Assembly: GCA_964572745.1 (NCBI GenBank)
Contig: CAZNFT010000083.1
Coordinates: 1 to 6,317, forward strand
DNA length: 6,317 nt
Source of the DNA: M50B103 sp041667565
Lineage (GTDB): Bacteria; Fidelibacterota; Fidelibacteria; Fidelibacterales; Fidelibacteraceae
Direction of reading: 5' to 3'
The position numbers and the translations under genes were made by a program. Of this stretch, positions 5,234 to 6,317 are shown piece after piece. Within the stretch, counting starts at the first letter, position 1. Each line of letters starts with the position of its first letter. The notes below the pieces were generated by a model. The model saw nothing but the letters and a program-made list of their open reading frames with translations. It ran no database searches and was not told where the DNA came from.

Positions 5234-6246
5234 TGCTGAGTTTCTCTAATCCACATTTTTTATGGTTTTTAATACTTATCCCGGTTTTATGGCTTGCTGA
5301 GTACTTTGTTTCCAAACGCAAAAGCGCCCAACTGGAAAAACATATCAACAAAGATATGATAGAAAGATTATATCCGGAAAATACACGTTCATTCAGAACC
5401 TTAAAAAAAGACTTTTTTATTTTAGCTCTACTTTTTATGATACTTGGCCTGAGCGGTCTGCAGATCGGCTCAGGATTAAAAGAGTTAAAGCAAGAAGGTA
5501 TGGATGTGATTGTTGCTATGGATCTATCAACATCTATGTCTGCCAAAGATATTTCACCTTCAAGACTGGAAAGATCTCAATACGAGGTCAAGCGACTCAT
5601 CTCCATGTTAAAAGGCGATAGAATAGGACTCATTGCTTTTGCCGGTGTGGCACATTTACAATGTCCCATTACCTCGGATTATTCAACCGCCTCCATGATG
5701 CTGGAAATGATGGATACCGATCTATTGCCCGTTCAGGGAACTGCTTTTGCCGAAGCTATTAATACAGCTTTAGATGCTTTTCCCAAAGAAAATCAGCAGT
5801 ACAAAGCTATTATATTTATTAGCGATGGCGAAGATCATGAGCAAAACATAGATAAAGCTATACAGCGCGCTTTAGATGAAAATGTGCTAATTTATACTCT
5901 GGGAGTAGGAACATTGAAAGGTGCAACTATTCCAATTTATGATAAATACGGCAATCTTAGCGATTACATGCGCGACTCCCAAAACAAAGTCATCAACTCA
6001 GTTTTGCAAGAAAACACACTAAGACAAATCTCAAACAGAACCGGAGGTCGATACTACCGTCTCGGCGCCACCAAAAACCCCATAGAAGCCATTTATGAGC
6101 ACATCTTACATGGCGACAGACAGGAATATCAGACCCACGAGTTTGCGCGCTATACGGAGCTTTATGGTGTTTTTACTGCCATTGCCTTGCTGTTTTTGCT
6201 ATTAGGCATTTTAATACCCGAAGAGTGGAAGAAGGTGAGAAGGTGA
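5233..6246 (+). CDS. batB: BatB-like VWA-domain membrane protein
   Basis: This 337-aa protein is a paralogue of the preceding batA product, with the same plan. Hydrophobic segments lie near 8-27 and 60-80, a VWA domain spans about 89-285, and a C-terminal anchor is near 310-329. The metal site is complete: D97-x-S99-x-S101, T170 and D198 (SDGED). The two proteins share FAG, LQCP and TGG-Y landmarks, which indicates an old duplication, and they may act as a pair. The start ATG shares one base with the batA stop (TGATG), and GGAG (5220-5223) lies 9 nt upstream, a better ribosome site than batA has. The last four residues (KVRR) and the stop codon are encoded by the 8-bp tandem repeat beginning at 6231, so the C-terminus may vary between strains. 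No terminator is visible before the window ends; batC or batD may follow beyond it. Confidence 0.9.
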   Translation: MLSFSNPHFLWFLILIPVLWLAEYFVSKRKSAQLEKHINKDMIERLYPENTRSFRTLKKDFFILALLFMILGLSGLQIGSGLKELKQEGMDVIVAMDLSTSMSAKDISPSRLERSQYEVKRLISMLKGDRIGLIAFAGVAHLQCPITSDYSTASMMLEMMDTDLLPVQGTAFAEAINTALDAFPKENQQYKAIIFISDGEDHEQNIDKAIQRALDENVLIYTLGVGTLKGATIPIYDKYGNLSDYMRDSQNKVINSVLQENTLRQISNRTGGRYYRLGATKNPIEAIYEHILHGDRQEYQTHEFARYTELYGVFTAIALLFLLLGILIPEEWKKVRR

Positions 6247-6317
6247 GAAGGTAAGAAGGTGAGAAGCCTGCTCTACATAGCTCCGCAGGAGCGAAGTAGA
6301 GGTGAGAAGGTGAGAAG
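6231..6317 (+). repeat. 8-bp tandem repeat overlapping the batB end, interrupted by a palindrome
   Basis: Units GAAGGTGA (6231), GAAGGTGA (6239), GAAGGTAA (6247), GAAGGTGA (6255) and a partial GAAG (6263-6266) run in tandem. After a 35-bp interruption (6267-6301) the same octamer resumes and reaches the window end, so the array is probably longer. It begins inside batB and supplies its stop codon. The - strand array at 257-294 has the same unit in diverged form. With 8-bp units, each gain or loss shifts any reading frame that passes through. Confidence 0.85.
6271..6301. repeat. Two-part palindrome inside the octamer array
   Basis: CTCTAC (6271-6276) pairs with GTAGAG (6296-6301), and inside it GCTCC (6280-6284) pairs with GGAGC (6288-6292) around GCA, with 3-nt internal loops (ATA and GAA) on each side. 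GCTCTAC (6270-6276) also occurs at 453-459, directly at the tRNA 3' end. No T-run follows, so it is unlikely to be an intrinsic terminator. It could still stabilise the 3' end of the operon mRNA. Confidence 0.65.

Noticed and set aside
257..6317. Composite mobile element bounded by inverted octamer arrays
   Set aside because: The arrays are simple tandem repeats, not terminal inverted repeats. No transposase, integrase or target duplication is visible, and the genes between them are housekeeping or envelope genes.

Overview
This is a low-GC bacterial chromosomal window (judged by eye). It has a non-coding, repeat-rich left part (about 1-1272) and a tight left-to-right gene block (1273-6246). 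The best guess is an FCB-type lineage near Bacteroidota, Marinimicrobia or Cloacimonadota, because batA-batB pairs are typical there. This is an inference only. The tRNA promoter is an almost textbook E. coli-like sigma-70 promoter (TTGCAA, 17 bp, TATAAT) rather than the Bacteroidota -33/-7 type, which argues mildly against Bacteroidota proper.

Left region: 1-330 has no gene. It holds a palindrome of the 'CAGGATGA' type (67-87) and a degenerate 8-bp tandem repeat (257-294). A strong promoter (331-359) drives a complete tRNA-Ser(UGA) gene (372-453). The tRNA is followed by two overlapping, mutually exclusive hairpins (473-503 and 499-529) and then a clear intrinsic terminator (541-565). From 566 to 1272 there is no convincing gene. 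Instead there is a cluster of small palindromes with CAACCC/GGGTTG arms, CAGGATGA-type palindromes and three terminator-like hairpins, followed by a plausible promoter for the gene block.

Gene block: ftsK (DNA translocase) overlaps by 11 bp a TEX30/KANL3-type alpha/beta-hydrolase-fold gene, which is followed 3 bp later by batA, whose stop overlaps the batB start by 1 bp. These four genes look like one translationally coupled operon. FtsK acts at the division septum in chromosome segregation. BatA and BatB are membrane-anchored von Willebrand factor A (VWA) proteins with intact metal-binding (MIDAS) motifs. The hydrolase-like protein has apparently lost its catalytic Ser and His, so it is probably a pseudoenzyme. 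The usual bat partners moxR and DUF58 are not directly upstream of batA; ftsK and the pseudohydrolase stand there instead.

Right end: the last codons and stop of batB lie inside a tandem 8-bp repeat (6231-6266) that is interrupted by a near-perfect two-part palindrome (6271-6301) and then resumes to the window end. The same octamer family occurs in inverse orientation at 257-294. I found no complete new defence or mobile system. The most unusual items are the pseudohydrolase in its ftsK-bat context and the layered repeats.
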